Assembly (NCBI RefSeq): GCF_002918555.1
Contig: NZ_PQMB01000001.1
Span: 1,018,632 to 1,082,631 of the forward strand
DNA length: 64,000 nucleotides
DNA from: Citrobacter amalonaticus
GTDB lineage: Bacteria; Pseudomonadota; Gammaproteobacteria; Enterobacterales; Enterobacteriaceae
Direction: 5' to 3'
In this document: one piece after another, positions 54,472 to 64,000 of the stretch
Position numbering within the stretch: the stretch's first letter is position 1
Layout of the letters: every line of letters starts with the position of its first letter
Notes under the pieces: model-generated
Databases searched by the model: none
The model's input: only the letters and a program-made list of their open reading frames with translations
What the model was told of the DNA's origin: nothing
Program-made: the position numbers and the translations under genes

Positions 54472-55161
54472 ATGGCCACCGAATTAACCTGGCATGACGT
54501 GCTGGCTGATGAGAAGCAGCAGCCCTACTTTGTTAACACACTTCACACTGTTGCCGGAGAGCGTCAGTCCGGGATGACAATCTATCCGCCACAAAAAGAT
54601 GTGTTTAACGCTTTTCGCTTCACTGAGCTGGGCGATGTTAAAGTAGTGATTCTGGGGCAGGACCCTTATCACGGGCCTGGTCAGGCGCACGGGCTGGCGT
54701 TTTCTGTTCGTCCGGGCATTGCCACGCCGCCCTCGTTACTGAATATGTATAAAGAGCTTGAAGGGTCAGTACCTGGTTTTACCCGCCCTGCTCACGGCTA
54801 TCTTGAAAGCTGGGCGCGCCAGGGTGTGCTGTTGCTCAATACGGTGCTGACGGTACGTGCGGGCCAGGCGCATTCGCACGCCAGCCTGGGCTGGGAAACG
54901 TTTACGGATAAAGTGATTAGCCTGATTAACGAACACCGTGAAGGCGTTGTCTTTCTGCTCTGGGGCTCACATGCGCAGAAGAAAGGGGCGATTATCGATA
55001 AGCAGCGTCATCATGTGCTGAAAGCGCCACATCCGTCACCGCTGTCGGCCCATCGCGGCTTCTTTGGCTGTAACCATTTTGTCCTCGCCAACCAGTGGCT
55101 GGAACAGCATGGCGAAACCCCCGTCAACTGGATGCCGGTATTACCAGCTGAAAGCGAGTAA
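54472..55161 (+). CDS. ung: Uracil-DNA glycosylase
   Basis: 229-residue base-excision repair enzyme. Catalytic Asp64 in [13 protein letters not shown] and the leucine-loop [10 protein letters not shown] near 187 are intact. AGGAGAG precedes ATG 54472. Divergent from grcA across 320 bases that hold the FNR sites. A terminator follows four bases after the stop. Confidence 0.98.
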   Translation: MATELTWHDVLADEKQQPYFVNTLHTVAGERQSGMTIYPPQKDVFNAFRFTELGDVKVVILGQDPYHGPGQAHGLAFSVRPGIATPPSLLNMYKELEGSVPGFTRPAHGYLESWARQGVLLLNTVLTVRAGQAHSHASLGWETFTDKVISLINEHREGVVFLLWGSHAQKKGAIIDKQRHHVLKAPHPSPLSAHRGFFGCNHFVLANQWLEQHGETPVNWMPVLPAESE

Positions 55162-55164
55162 AAC

Positions 55165-55190
55165 AATGCCAGCGATTCGCTGGCATTTTG
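55165..55190 (+). terminator. ung terminator
   Basis: AATGCCAGCG and CGCTGGCATT pair around ATT, followed by TTGCTT. Confidence 0.88.
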
Positions 55191-55218
55191 CTTACTGACA
55201 ATTTATCTGCCCTGTTTT

Positions 55219-55250
55219 GCCGGATGGCGTCGCAAGCGACTTATCTGGCC
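55219..55250. repeat. REP element between ung and trmG
   Basis: GCCGGATGGCGTCGC and GCGACTTATCTGGCC form the usual REP stem-loop in the convergent gap. Confidence 0.85.
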
Positions 55251-55284
55251 AGGGAAACGCAATTGTTTGCGCCGATCAAATAGT

Positions 55285-56322
55285 TCAGGCTTTATTCTGG
55301 CGCCACCATTCTGCAAGCAGCACTCCGGTCTCCACCGAAACGTTGAGGTTTTCAACCTTTCCTGTGCCGTCGATCTTCACGCACAGATCGTTCGGATCGC
55401 GTGCGGCATCCGGCAGGCCATCCAGTTCCTGACCCAGCACCAGCACCATTTTTGCCGGTAGCGCCGTGTTGAACAGCGGCTTACCGCGATCGCTGGAGGT
55501 CGTGACAACGGTGTAACCCGCCTGGCGGAAATCATCCAGTACATCCACAATGCTGTCACCGGTAATCGGCTGAACGTGTTCCGCGCCACCTTCGGCAGTA
55601 CGAATCGCCGCGCCGGATTCCAGCAGCGCCGCATCCTGCACCACGACCCCTTTCACACCAAAGTGCGCACAGCTACGCATCATACCGCCAAGGTTGTGCG
55701 GGTTAGAAACGTCTTCCAGCGCCAGAACGCAGTCCTGCTCCGCCGCCTGATTTACCCACTGCTTAACCGTTGTGCCGTTACGCTTTTTGATCAGGAAGCA
55801 AACGCCGCCATGATGTTCCGTGCCGGAGGCTTTCGCCAGTTCGGCTTCATCAACAACATGGTACGCTTTGCGGTTTGCCGCCATCCAGCGTAATGCTTCT
55901 TTAAAACGTGGGGTAACGCTCTGAATAAACCATGCGCGAACAATCGCGTCCGGACGGCTCTGGAACAGGGCCTGGCAGGCATTCTCACCGTAAACGCGCG
56001 TCTCTTCCGCACGCTGACGACGAATGATCTCCGGGTCGATAAAGCTTTTACCGCTGATCCCGCCGTGATCGGCTTTCTCTGACGTTTCATCACCCGGCGC
56101 GCGGGAAACGGTACGCCACGGAGAGTCTTCACGCTTACGGTCACGGCTCTGAGTGTTTCGTTCATCGCGGGCGGGGCGACGGCCACCGTCTGCACGAGAC
56201 TTTCCTGGACGTCCTCCCCCTTTCCCGGTACGCGGGTTCTGGGTACGTTTATCAGAATCATCATCACTGCGGACATACATCACTTTGACCTTGCCGCTTT
56301 TGTTTTTCAATTCATCGTTCAT
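55285..56322 (-). CDS. trmG: SPOUT RNA 2'-O-methyltransferase family protein TrmG (YfiF)
   Basis: 345-residue SpoU-family protein. A highly charged, basic N-terminal extension (residues 1-90, rich in Arg/Asp/Gly) precedes a substrate-binding domain and the knotted SPOUT domain with [16 protein letters not shown] near 208, [13 protein letters not shown] near 287 and [15 protein letters not shown] near the end. E. coli YfiF has been assigned as a tRNA 2'-O-methyltransferase. Start at 56322 with GGTGGAG upstream. Confidence 0.9.
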   Translation of the reverse strand: MNDELKNKSGKVKVMYVRSDDDSDKRTQNPRTGKGGGRPGKSRADGGRRPARDERNTQSRDRKREDSPWRTVSRAPGDETSEKADHGGISGKSFIDPEIIRRQRAEETRVYGENACQALFQSRPDAIVRAWFIQSVTPRFKEALRWMAANRKAYHVVDEAELAKASGTEHHGGVCFLIKKRNGTTVKQWVNQAAEQDCVLALEDVSNPHNLGGMMRSCAHFGVKGVVVQDAALLESGAAIRTAEGGAEHVQPITGDSIVDVLDDFRQAGYTVVTTSSDRGKPLFNTALPAKMVLVLGQELDGLPDAARDPNDLCVKIDGTGKVENLNVSVETGVLLAEWWRQNKA

Positions 56323-56528
56323 GCTTTTCTCCACCAGCGCTGCGCGAAGCGCGCAGATTACCCGATGTGTCTCCGGTTAGCCATTATTTCATTTAAAAGC
56401 TTACGACTATTGTACTCATTGAATAAAACGCATTGTTGTTTAAAACAGTCTCACCGATAATAAGTAACATATTGGAAACATATTGGCAGGGTTGCCGGGA
56501 ATTCCATCCATTCATCCAGAGGTTAGAT

Positions 56529-56948
56529 ATGAATACCGTTTGTACCAGCTGCCAGGCCATCAACCGCATCCCTGACGACAGGGTTGAAGATGCGGCAAAA
56601 TGCGGACGCTGTGGTCACGACCTGTTTGATGGGGAGGTGATTAATGCGACCGGTGACACGCTGGATAAATTACTGAAAGACGATCTCCCTGTCGTCATCG
56701 ATTTCTGGGCTCCCTGGTGCGGACCGTGCCGTAACTTTGCCCCTATTTTCGAAGATGTTGCCGAAGAGCGTAGCGGCAAAGTGCGCTTTATAAAAGTCAA
56801 TACGGAAGCAGAGCGTGAGCTAAGCGCCCGCTTTGGCATCCGCAGCATTCCGACCATCATGATTTTAAAAGAGGGTCAGATTGTCGATATGCTCAACGGT
56901 GCGGTACCCAAAGCGCCGTTTGATAGCTGGCTGAACGAATCACTGTAA
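56529..56948 (+). CDS. trxC: Thioredoxin 2
   Basis: 139-residue thioredoxin with an N-terminal zinc domain (Cys5, Cys8, Cys25, Cys28) and the redox centre WCGPC at Cys64 and Cys67. It reduces disulfides and is part of the OxyR oxidative response in E. coli. The open frame extends 32 codons further upstream, but homology and the leader AGAGGTTAG fit ATG 56529. Confidence 0.97.
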   Translation: MNTVCTSCQAINRIPDDRVEDAAKCGRCGHDLFDGEVINATGDTLDKLLKDDLPVVIDFWAPWCGPCRNFAPIFEDVAEERSGKVRFIKVNTEAERELSARFGIRSIPTIMILKEGQIVDMLNGAVPKAPFDSWLNESL

Positions 56949-57017
56949 TCTTCACGGGGCGCATCTTGTGCCCCGTTTTCACCTCTGCGACAATAGCGTT
57001 TTTCAACGCACTCTTCC

Positions 57018-57716
57018 ATGACTGATAACGCTGTTCTTCGACTCCGCGCCGAGCGCCTCGCGCGCGCCACGCGTCCTTTTCTCGCCAGAGGCAACCGCAT
57101 TCTTCGCTGCCAGCGCTGTTTGCTACCGCAGAAACTCTGCCTGTGCGATACGCTCATTCCCTCACACGCAACGAGCCGTTTTTGCCTGGTGATGTTTGAT
57201 ACCGAGCCAATGAAACCCAGCAATACAGGTCGGCTGATTGCGGATATTTTGCCGGATACCACGGCCTTCCAGTGGTCACGAACCGAACCACCGCAGGCGC
57301 TGCTTGCTCTGGTGCAAAATCCAGATTATCAGCCGATGGTGGTATTCCCGGCCTCCTATGCGGGTGAAGAACGAGAGGTCATTTACACGCCAGTGTCAGG
57401 TAAACCGCCGCTGTTTATCATGCTTGATGGAACCTGGCCGGAGGCGCGAAAAATGTTCCGTAAGAGTCCCTATCTTGACAACCTGCCGGTGATCTCTGTC
57501 GACCTGTCGCGCCTTTCAGCTTATCACCTGCGCGAAGTCCATGCCGAAGGGCAGTATTGTACTGCCGAAGTCGCCATCGCCTTGCTCGATCTGGCTGGTG
57601 ATACCGACGCGGCAAACGCGTTAGGCGAACACTTTACTCGTTTTAAAACACGCTACCTGGCAGGAAAAACACAACATCAGGGAAGCGTCACAGCAGATCC
57701 GGCAGAAAGCGTTTAA
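57018..57716 (+). CDS. tapT: tRNA-uridine aminocarboxypropyltransferase TapT
   Basis: 232-residue DTW-domain enzyme that makes acp3U47 in tRNA from SAM. An N-terminal Cys cluster (CQRCLLPQKLCLC, residues 32-44) probably binds zinc, and the family motif LDGTWPEARKM lies near 137. Homologue of E. coli YfiP of equal length. 35 bases before patZ, so probably co-transcribed. Confidence 0.93.
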   Translation: MTDNAVLRLRAERLARATRPFLARGNRILRCQRCLLPQKLCLCDTLIPSHATSRFCLVMFDTEPMKPSNTGRLIADILPDTTAFQWSRTEPPQALLALVQNPDYQPMVVFPASYAGEEREVIYTPVSGKPPLFIMLDGTWPEARKMFRKSPYLDNLPVISVDLSRLSAYHLREVHAEGQYCTAEVAIALLDLAGDTDAANALGEHFTRFKTRYLAGKTQHQGSVTADPAESV

Positions 57717-57751
57717 AATCATTCGGTCACTTCTGCGTAAGGGAAACCGAT

Positions 57752-60412
57752 ATGAGTCAGCGAGGACTGGAAGCGCTACTGCGACCAAAATCGATAGCGG
57801 TAATTGGCGCGTCGATGAAGCCCAATCGTGCGGGTTATCTGATGATGCGTAACCTCCTGGCAGGAGGCTTCAATGGACCGGTCTTACCGGTAACCCCCGC
57901 CTGGAAAGCCGTATTAGGCGTTCTTGCCTGGCCAGATGTCTCCAGCCTGCCCTTTACGCCTGACCTTGCCGTACTCTGTACCAACGCCAGTCGTAATCTG
58001 GCACTGCTGGAAGCGCTGGGAGAAAAAGGCTGCAAAACCTGCATTATTCTTTCGGCCCCGGCCTCTCAGCACGACGCACTGTTAGCCTGCGCTGCACGTT
58101 ACAAGATGCGCCTGCTCGGCCCTAACAGCCTAGGGCTACTCGCCCCCTGGCAGGGACTCAATGCCAGCTTTTCACCGGTTCCCATTAAACGTGGCAAACT
58201 GGCGTTTATCTCTCAGTCCGCCGCGGTATCCAATACGATCCTCGACTGGGCGCAGCAGCGGGAAATGGGCTTCTCTTACTTTATCGCCCTTGGCGATAGT
58301 CTTGATATTGATGTCGACGAGCTGCTCGATTATCTGGCTCGTGACAGTAAGACCAGCGCGATCCTGCTCTATCTTGAACATTTAAGCGATGCACGCCGCT
58401 TTGTCTCCGCCGCACGAAGCGCCTCGCGCAATAAACCTATTCTGGTGATTAAAAGTGGTCGTAGCCCGGCAGCGCAGCGTTTACTCCATACCAGCGCCGG
58501 GATGGATCCCGCGTGGGACGCCGCCATTCAGCGTGCCGGTTTGCTGCGCGTGCAGGATACCCACGAGCTTTTCTCCGCAGTTGAGACCCTCAGCCATATG
58601 CGCCCTTTACGCGGAGACAGGCTGATGATCATCAGTAACGGTGCCGCACCTGCCGCGCTGGCGCTGGATGAGCTTTGGTCACACAACGGTAAGCTGGCTA
58701 CGCTGAGCGAAGAGACCAGCAAGAGGCTGCGCGAAGCGCTCCCCGACCATGTTGAGATCGCTAACCCACTGGATCTGCGTGATGACGCCAGCATCGGGCA
58801 TTTCAATAAGACGCTGGATATCCTGCTCGCCAGTCAGGATTTTGACGCCCTGATGGTAATTCACTCCCCGAGTGCCACTGCGCCAGCTACCGAATGCGCC
58901 CAGGCGCTGATTGAAACGGTGAAGCATCACCCGCGGGGTAAATTTGTCTCGTTACTGACGAACTGGTGCGGGGAGTTTTCCTCGCAGGAGGCGCGCAGAC
59001 TGTTCAGCGAAGCCGGACTGCCAACTTATCGAACGCCCGAAGGCACGATTACCGCCTTTATGCATATGGTGGAATACCGCCGTAACCAGAAGCAGTTACG
59101 GGAAACCCCGACGCTGCCCGACAGTCTGACGGCCAATACCAGCGAAGCGCACCACCTTATACAACAGGCAATTGCCGATGGTGCAACCTCGCTGGATACC
59201 CATGAGGTTCAGCCGATTCTTCAGGCTTACGGTCTGCACACGCTCCCCACCTGGATTGCCAGCGACAGTGCAGAAGCCGTACACATCGCCGAGCAGATCG
59301 GATACCCGGTTGCTCTGAAACTCCGCTCCCCTGATATTCCGCATAAATCGGAAGTTCAGGGAGTTATGCTTTACCTGCGCACGGCCAGTGAGGTTCAACA
59401 GGCAGCCAACGCGATTTTCGATCGCGTTAAAATGACCTGGCCACAGGCACGGATCCACGGCTTACTGGTACAAAGCATGGCCAACCGTGCGGGTGCGCAA
59501 GAACTGCGGGTGGTGGTCGAGCACGATCCCGTTTTCGGCCCGCTGATTATGCTGGGCGAAGGCGGTGTCGAATGGCGTCCAGAAGAACAGGCAGTCGTGG
59601 CGTTGCCACCGCTGAATATGAATCTGGCGCGCTATTTGGTGATCCAGGGGATTAAGAATAAAAAAATCCGCGGCCGGAGTGCGCTGCGCCCGCTGGATGT
59701 AGCCGGTCTGAGCCAGTTACTGGTGCAGGTCTCGAACCTGATTGTCGATTGCCCGGAAATTCAGCGTCTGGATATCCACCCGCTGCTGGCCTCGGCTGGC
59801 GAGTTTACGGCGCTGGATGTGACGCTGGACATCGCTCCGTTCATCGGCGATAACGAAAGCCGCCTGGCTGTCCGTCCTTACCCTCAGCATCTGGAAGAGT
59901 GGGTCGAGCTAAAAGACGGTGAACGTTGCCTGTTCCGTCCAATCCTCCCTGAAGATGAACCCCATCTCCAGCAGTTCATCTCACTGGTGACCAAAGAAGA
60001 TCTCTATTATCGTTATTTCAGTGAGATCAATGAATTTACCCATGAAGATTTAGCCAATATGACGCAGATCGACTACGATCGGGAAATGGCATTCGTCGCT
60101 GTCCGACGCGTTGAGCAAAGCGAAGAGATCCTTGGCGTAACGCGCGCGATCTCCGACCCGGATAACATTGATGCTGAGTTTGCCGTACTGGTTCGCTCAG
60201 ATCTCAAAGGGTTAGGATTAGGACGTCGATTGATGGAAAAATTGATTACTTATACACGCGATCACGGATTGCAACGTCTGAATGGCATTACGATGCCAAA
60301 CAACCGCGGCATGGTGGCGCTGGCGCGTAAGCTCGGGTTTAGCGTCGATATCCAGCTCGAGGAGGGGATCGTTGGGCTGACGCTGGATCTGTCCCAACGC
60401 GAGGAATCGTAA
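57752..60412 (+). CDS. patZ: Peptidyl-lysine N-acetyltransferase PatZ (Pka)
   Basis: 886-residue protein acetyltransferase. The N-terminal two thirds is an NDP-forming acyl-CoA synthetase-like fold (CoA-binding start RPKSIAVIGASMKPNRAG, an ATP-grasp region near 490-700); the C-terminal GNAT domain from about 725 has the acetyl-CoA loop LKGLGLGRRLM near 820. It acetylates Acs and other proteins; E. coli patZ responds to cAMP-CRP. AAGGGAAACC precedes ATG 57752. Confidence 0.96.
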   Translation: MSQRGLEALLRPKSIAVIGASMKPNRAGYLMMRNLLAGGFNGPVLPVTPAWKAVLGVLAWPDVSSLPFTPDLAVLCTNASRNLALLEALGEKGCKTCIILSAPASQHDALLACAARYKMRLLGPNSLGLLAPWQGLNASFSPVPIKRGKLAFISQSAAVSNTILDWAQQREMGFSYFIALGDSLDIDVDELLDYLARDSKTSAILLYLEHLSDARRFVSAARSASRNKPILVIKSGRSPAAQRLLHTSAGMDPAWDAAIQRAGLLRVQDTHELFSAVETLSHMRPLRGDRLMIISNGAAPAALALDELWSHNGKLATLSEETSKRLREALPDHVEIANPLDLRDDASIGHFNKTLDILLASQDFDALMVIHSPSATAPATECAQALIETVKHHPRGKFVSLLTNWCGEFSSQEARRLFSEAGLPTYRTPEGTITAFMHMVEYRRNQKQLRETPTLPDSLTANTSEAHHLIQQAIADGATSLDTHEVQPILQAYGLHTLPTWIASDSAEAVHIAEQIGYPVALKLRSPDIPHKSEVQGVMLYLRTASEVQQAANAIFDRVKMTWPQARIHGLLVQSMANRAGAQELRVVVEHDPVFGPLIMLGEGGVEWRPEEQAVVALPPLNMNLARYLVIQGIKNKKIRGRSALRPLDVAGLSQLLVQVSNLIVDCPEIQRLDIHPLLASAGEFTALDVTLDIAPFIGDNESRLAVRPYPQHLEEWVELKDGERCLFRPILPEDEPHLQQFISLVTKEDLYYRYFSEINEFTHEDLANMTQIDYDREMAFVAVRRVEQSEEILGVTRAISDPDNIDAEFAVLVRSDLKGLGLGRRLMEKLITYTRDHGLQRLNGITMPNNRGMVALARKLGFSVDIQLEEGIVGLTLDLSQREES

Positions 60413-60501
60413 GTAAGGTACTGGAAATGTTGACCACTTTAATCGGGACTGGTGTTATCATTGCTCGCTTATGTCGTCTGCATAGCACAGAGGACCCTTC
60501 A

Positions 60502-60543
60502 ATGAACAGAGAAGAAATGCACTGTGATGTTGTCAAAATTTAA
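60502..60543 (+). CDS. Possible 13-codon upstream ORF overlapping pssA start
   Basis: ATG 60502 opens a frame coding MNREEMHCDVVKI that stops at 60541-60543, inside the first codons of pssA and in another frame. It has a better ribosome site (AGAGGAC nine bases upstream) than pssA itself, so it could couple or tune pssA translation. Not demonstrated; may be chance. Confidence 0.35.
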   Translation: MNREEMHCDVVKI

Positions 60544-61882
60544 GCGTAATAAACATCAACAACACCTTGCCCAACTACCTAAGATTTCTCAATCAGTTGA
60601 TGATGTCGATTTCTTTTATGCTCCCGCTAATTTCAGGGAGACTCTGCTGGAGAAAATAGCCAGCGCGAAGCACCGCATTTGCATCATCGCCCTATACCTT
60701 GAGCAGGACGACGGTGGCAAAGGCATACTTAACGCGCTCTACGAGGCTAAGCGGCAGCGTCCTGAGTTGGATGTCCGGGTGCTTGTCGACTGGCATCGTG
60801 CACAACGCGGACGTATTGGCGCAGCAGCATCCAACACCAATGCCGACTGGTATTGCCGGATGGCCCATGAAAACCCAGGTGTGGACGTTCCGGTCTATGG
60901 CGTCCCCATTAACACTCGTGAGGCGCTTGGCGTTCTGCACTTTAAAGGCTTTATCATTGATGATAGCGTTCTTTACAGCGGGGCCAGCCTGAACGATGTC
61001 TATCTGCATCAGCATGATAAATATCGCTATGACCGTTACCAGCTCATCCGCAACGCGAAGATGGCGGACATCATGTTTGAGTGGGTTACCCAAAACCTGA
61101 TGAACGGTCGCGGCGTTAATCGTCTGGATAACACACAACGCCCGAAAAGCCCGGAAATCAAAAATGACATCCGCTTGTACCGTCAGGAATTGCGCGATGC
61201 GGCCTACCATTTCCAGGGCGACGCAGACAACGAGCAGCTGTCCGTTACGCCGTTAGTCGGTCTGGGAAAATCCAGCCTGCTTAATAAAACTATTTTTCAC
61301 CTTATGCCCTGCGCAGAGCATAAGCTCACTATCTGTACTCCCTATTTCAACCTGCCTGCACTGTTAGTGAGAAATATCATTCAACTGCTGCGCGAAGGGA
61401 AAAAGGTAGAGATCATTGTTGGCGATAAGACCGCGAACGATTTTTATATTCCGGAAGATGAACCGTTCAAGATCATCGGGGCGCTGCCTTATCTTTATGA
61501 GATAAACCTGCGCCGCTTCCTGAGCCGTCTGCAGTATTACGTCAATACCGATCAGCTGGTTGTTCGCCTGTGGAAAGATGATGACAATACCTATCATCTG
61601 AAGGGCATGTGGGTTGATGATAAGTGGATGCTGATCACCGGCAATAACCTTAATCCTCGCGCCTGGCGCCTGGATCTGGAAAATGCTATTTTGATCCACG
61701 ATCCAAAAGGTGAGCTGACAGATCAGAGAGAGAAAGAGCTGGCACTGATCCGCACGCATACCACCGTAGTGAAGCATTACCGCGATTTACAGAGCATTGC
61801 CGATTATCCGGTGAAAGTTCGCAAACTCATCCGCCGCTTACGTCGTATTCGAATCGACAGGCTAATCAGCCGCATTCTGTAA
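60527..61882 (+). CDS. pssA: CDP-diacylglycerol-serine O-phosphatidyltransferase
   Basis: 451-residue phosphatidylserine synthase of the phospholipase D superfamily, a peripheral membrane enzyme leading to phosphatidylethanolamine. Two HKD motifs are present: His138-x-Lys140 in HFKGFIIDD and His357-x-Lys359 in HLKGMWVDD. A basic C-terminus (RKLIRRLRRIRIDR) helps membrane binding. ATG 60527 is chosen over GTG 60524. A terminator follows. Confidence 0.97.
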   Translation: MLSKFKRNKHQQHLAQLPKISQSVDDVDFFYAPANFRETLLEKIASAKHRICIIALYLEQDDGGKGILNALYEAKRQRPELDVRVLVDWHRAQRGRIGAAASNTNADWYCRMAHENPGVDVPVYGVPINTREALGVLHFKGFIIDDSVLYSGASLNDVYLHQHDKYRYDRYQLIRNAKMADIMFEWVTQNLMNGRGVNRLDNTQRPKSPEIKNDIRLYRQELRDAAYHFQGDADNEQLSVTPLVGLGKSSLLNKTIFHLMPCAEHKLTICTPYFNLPALLVRNIIQLLREGKKVEIIVGDKTANDFYIPEDEPFKIIGALPYLYEINLRRFLSRLQYYVNTDQLVVRLWKDDDNTYHLKGMWVDDKWMLITGNNLNPRAWRLDLENAILIHDPKGELTDQREKELALIRTHTTVVKHYRDLQSIADYPVKVRKLIRRLRRIRIDRLISRIL

Positions 61883-61884
61883 CT

Positions 61885-61910
61885 AAAACCCCGTCCAGTA
61901 CGGGGTTTTT
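61885..61910 (+). terminator. pssA terminator
   Basis: AAAACCCCGT and ACGGGGTTTT form a ten-pair stem with a short loop and T-run, just past the pssA stop. Confidence 0.9.
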
Positions 61911-61924
61911 CTTTGGAGGTACCG

Positions 61925-62248
61925 GTGCGCACTTTGCTTCTTTTCTCAGCGTTAGCTCTTTCAGGCTGTAGCCATATGGCGAATGACCGCTGGAGCGGTC
62001 AGGATAAAGCCCAGCATTTTATCGCTTCTGCCATGCTGTCAGCGGCAGGAAATGAGTATGCCTACCATCAGGGGATGAGTCGGGATCGCAGCGCCGCTTT
62101 CGGGTTGATGTTTTCCATCAGTCTCGGCGCATCGAAAGAGTTCTGGGACAGCCGCCCCGCAGGGAGCGGCTGGAGCTGGAAAGATTTTGCCTGGGATGTC
62201 GCTGGCGCAACGACCGGCTATGCCGTCTGGCAAATGGCACATTACTAG
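61925..62248 (+). CDS. yfiM: Predicted lipoprotein YfiM
   Basis: 107-residue lipoprotein of the DUF2279-like YfiM family. Signal [15 protein letters not shown] has lipobox LSGC with Cys15; the mature part contains [14 protein letters not shown] and [10 protein letters not shown], typical of the family. Start is GTG 61925 with GGAGG six bases upstream; homologue length matches. Its stop overlaps the kgtP stop by four bases. Function unknown. Confidence 0.9.
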   Translation: MRTLLLFSALALSGCSHMANDRWSGQDKAQHFIASAMLSAAGNEYAYHQGMSRDRSAAFGLMFSISLGASKEFWDSRPAGSGWSWKDFAWDVAGATTGYAVWQMAHY

Positions 62249-63543
62249 AGACGCAACCCTTTACCTTTACGATGCAGCATCAACGAAACCAGGAACGCCA
62301 GCACCGACATCGCGGTGACATACCAGAAGAATGAGCTCTCCATACCGACGGATTTCAGTGACAGCGCCACGTATTCCGCAGAACCGCCAAACAGCGCATT
62401 TGCTACCGCGTAAGAAAGGCCAACCCCCAGTGCGCGGACCTGTGCCGGAAACATTTCCGCCTTCAGGATCCCGCTGATTGAGGTATAGAAACTGACGATT
62501 AATAAGGCGCACATCACCAGACCAAATGCAGCGTAAGGTGAAGTCACATTCTGTAGCGCGGACAAAATCGGTACGGTGAAAAGTGTCGCCAGCGCACCAA
62601 AACAGAGCATGGAGGTCCTTCTGCCTATTTTATCTGACAGCGCGCCAAACAGAGGCTGTACGAGCATATACGCAAACAGTGCCGCAGTCATAACCCCACT
62701 GGCGACGTTAGCGTGCATACCTGCGGTATTGACCAGATATTTCTGCATGTAAGTGGTAAAGGTATAAAAACACAGCGAACCCGCCGCAGTGAAACCCAAT
62801 ACCATCACGAACGCTTTGCGGTTACGCCATAACCCTTTCAGTGAACCTGCCTCTTTTAGCGCACGTGTCTCTTGCTTAGACGTTTCATCCAGTTGACGTC
62901 GCAACCAGAGCGCCACCACTGCCAGCACAGCCCCCAGCGCAAACGGAATACGCCATCCCCACGCCCTCAGAGCAGAATCTTCTAACGTCTGTTGCAGGAC
63001 CACCACAACCAGCAGAGCCAGTAATTGTCCGCCAATTAATGTGACATACTGGAATGAGGCATAGAACCCTTTACGTCCCTCAACAGCAACCTCACTCATA
63101 TAGGTTGCGCTGGTGCCATATTCCCCCCCTACGGATAACCCCTGAAACAGGCGGGCCAGCAGTAACAAAGCCGGAGCCCAGGTGCCGATAGTGTCATAAC
63201 CCGGCAAGCAGGCAATAACTAACGATCCCAGACACATCATGCAAACGGACAGTAGCATCGATTTCTTACGGCCATGTTTATCTGCAATCCGACCAAACAG
63301 CCAACCACCAATTGGACGCATCAGGAAGCCAGCAGCAAATACCCCGGCGGTCTGTAACAACTGAGTGGTGGTATTTCCTGAAGGGAAAAAGATGTGTGCA
63401 AAATAGAGAGAACAGAAAGAGTAAACATAGAAATCAAACCACTCGACCAGATTCCCGGACGACGCGCCAACTATTGCCCATACGCGTCGACGGGTGTCAC
63501 TGCCTGTCAACGACTCGTTCGCCGTTACACTGCTATCAGCCAT
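62245..63543 (-). CDS. kgtP: Alpha-ketoglutarate/proton symporter
   Basis: 432-residue major facilitator permease of the metabolite:H+ symporter group. About twelve membrane segments; family signature [16 protein letters not shown] near 85 and [17 protein letters not shown] near 135. Imports 2-oxoglutarate by proton symport. Converges with yfiM and is next to the rRNA operon, as in E. coli. Confidence 0.96.
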   Translation of the reverse strand: MADSSVTANESLTGSDTRRRVWAIVGASSGNLVEWFDFYVYSFCSLYFAHIFFPSGNTTTQLLQTAGVFAAGFLMRPIGGWLFGRIADKHGRKKSMLLSVCMMCLGSLVIACLPGYDTIGTWAPALLLLARLFQGLSVGGEYGTSATYMSEVAVEGRKGFYASFQYVTLIGGQLLALLVVVVLQQTLEDSALRAWGWRIPFALGAVLAVVALWLRRQLDETSKQETRALKEAGSLKGLWRNRKAFVMVLGFTAAGSLCFYTFTTYMQKYLVNTAGMHANVASGVMTAALFAYMLVQPLFGALSDKIGRRTSMLCFGALATLFTVPILSALQNVTSPYAAFGLVMCALLIVSFYTSISGILKAEMFPAQVRALGVGLSYAVANALFGGSAEYVALSLKSVGMESSFFWYVTAMSVLAFLVSLMLHRKGKGLRL

Positions 63544-63708
63544 TAGAATTGTACTCCTGCCATGCTCTCAGCCCGAGCCTGTCTGTTGTGTTTTTTGTAT
63601 TTTCCAGTAAACCAAATGTTATATAATTGTTATATATAATTGTGTGACAGGGGTCGAGGTTTTAATTAGCAGAGGAACGATTTCGGATTATACGGAGGAG
63701 TAAAAACG
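63544..63708 (-). promoter_or_regulatory. kgtP upstream region
   Basis: 165 bases with a strongly AT-rich stretch (ATATAATTGTTATATATAAT near 63620-63645) that could hold the kgtP promoter. No gene seen. Confidence 0.4.
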
Positions 63709-63740
63709 CAAAAAGGCCATCCTGACGGATGGCCTTTTTA
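63709..63740 (-). terminator. rRNA operon terminator
   Basis: GGCCATCC and GGATGGCC form the stem; on the minus strand it is followed by TTTTTGCGTTTTTAC. Typical rrn terminator, just past 5S rRNA. Confidence 0.93.
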
Positions 63741-63748
63741 CTTGTTTG

Positions 63749-63868
63749 ATGCCTGGCAGTTCCCTACTCTCGCATGGGGAGACCCCACACTACCATCGGC
63801 GCTACGGCGTTTCACTTCTGAGTTCGGCATGGGGTCAGGTGGGACCACCGCGCTGTTGCCGCCAGGCA
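63749..63868 (-). rRNA. rrf: 5S ribosomal RNA
   Basis: The minus strand reads TGCCTGGCGGCAACAGCGCG at its 5' end and ends GGGAACTGCCAGGCAT, 120 bases, as in E. coli 5S. Position next to kgtP corresponds to the E. coli rrnG operon. Confidence 0.98.
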
Positions 63869-63966
63869 AATTCTGTCTGTCAACACGCATTCCTGCGCAT
63901 CAACTAATCTGTATCAAACTGAATATTGTTTCTGTCTCTCATCCGCCAAAACATCTTCGGCGTTGT

Positions 63967-64000
63967 AAGGTTAAGCCTCACGGTTCATTAGTACCGGTTA
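63967..64000 (-). rRNA. rrl: 23S ribosomal RNA, 3' end only
   Basis: The minus strand of the last 34 bases reads TAACCGGTACTAATGAACCG and ends GTGAGGCTTAACCTT, the 3' end of 23S rRNA. The rest lies outside the window. The 98-base spacer to 5S holds no tRNA. Confidence 0.95.

Noticed and set aside
63869..63966. tRNA gene between 23S and 5S rRNA
   Set aside because: The 98-base spacer shows no cloverleaf or CCA-ended arm.

Overview
The window is a piece of enterobacterial chromosome. Gene content and order match the E. coli/Salmonella segment csiE-hcaT ... yph ... glyA-hmp-glnB-glrR-qseG-glrK-glmY-purL-mltF-tadA-pgpC-yfhH-yfhL-acpS-pdxJ-recO-era-rnc-lepB-lepA-rseCBA-rpoE-nadB-trmN6-srmB-grcA-ung-trmG-trxC-tapT-patZ-pssA-yfiM-kgtP, ending at the 3' end of an rRNA operon (5S plus the tip of 23S). 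Proteins are close to but not identical with E. coli, and three places carry cargo that E. coli K-12 lacks. This suggests Citrobacter or a near relative; the genus is an inference and was not tested by any search.

Layout. 1-3871: tail of a sugar-import and catabolism operon (two ABC permeases, an FGGY pentulose kinase, a GutQ/KdsD-like SIS protein). 4094-6505: csiE and hcaT, converging; the hcaR-hcaEFCBD dioxygenase genes that normally sit beside hcaT are absent. 6593-17357: yphBCDEFG (minus) with the ROK regulator yphH and the DoxX gene yphA (plus). 17563-17733: a 56-residue lipoprotein. 17789-25432: glyA, hmp, glnB and the GlrK/QseG/GlrR two-component operon, followed by the small RNA GlmY with a complete sigma54/IHF/GlrR control region. 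25433-32412: purL, mltF, tadA, pgpC. 32416-35649: a MurNAc-type island (PTS EIIBC, murQ, RpiR regulator yfhH) with a paired palindromic operator. 35704-49000: yfhL, acpS, pdxJ, recO, era, rnc, lepB, lepA, rseC, rseB, rseA, rpoE, nadB, trmN6. 48733-54151: srmB, then a GntR/enolase-superfamily/PTS cassette where E. coli has yfiE-eamB, then grcA. 54472-63543: ung, trmG, trxC, tapT, patZ, pssA, yfiM, kgtP. 63709-64000: rRNA operon end.

How the genes work together. Core functions are one-carbon and purine metabolism (glyA, purL, both with PurR boxes), NO defence (hmp, NsrR site), nitrogen signalling (glnB), envelope-to-sRNA signalling (GlrKR-GlmY), envelope stress (rpoE-rseABC with a sigmaE autopromoter), NAD synthesis (nadB with a perfect NadR box), anaerobic glycyl-radical repair (grcA with two FNR sites) and phospholipid synthesis (pssA, pgpC). 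The accessory modules are all sugar or sugar-acid uptake systems, each with its own kinase, PTS and/or regulator. Two ERIC elements and several REP elements occupy intergenic gaps; one ERIC supplies the recO stop codon and one REP overlaps the tadA stop codon. I found no CRISPR array, insertion sequence, prophage, toxin-antitoxin or restriction system, and nothing I would call a wholly new system; the best leads are regulatory sites and small ORFs.
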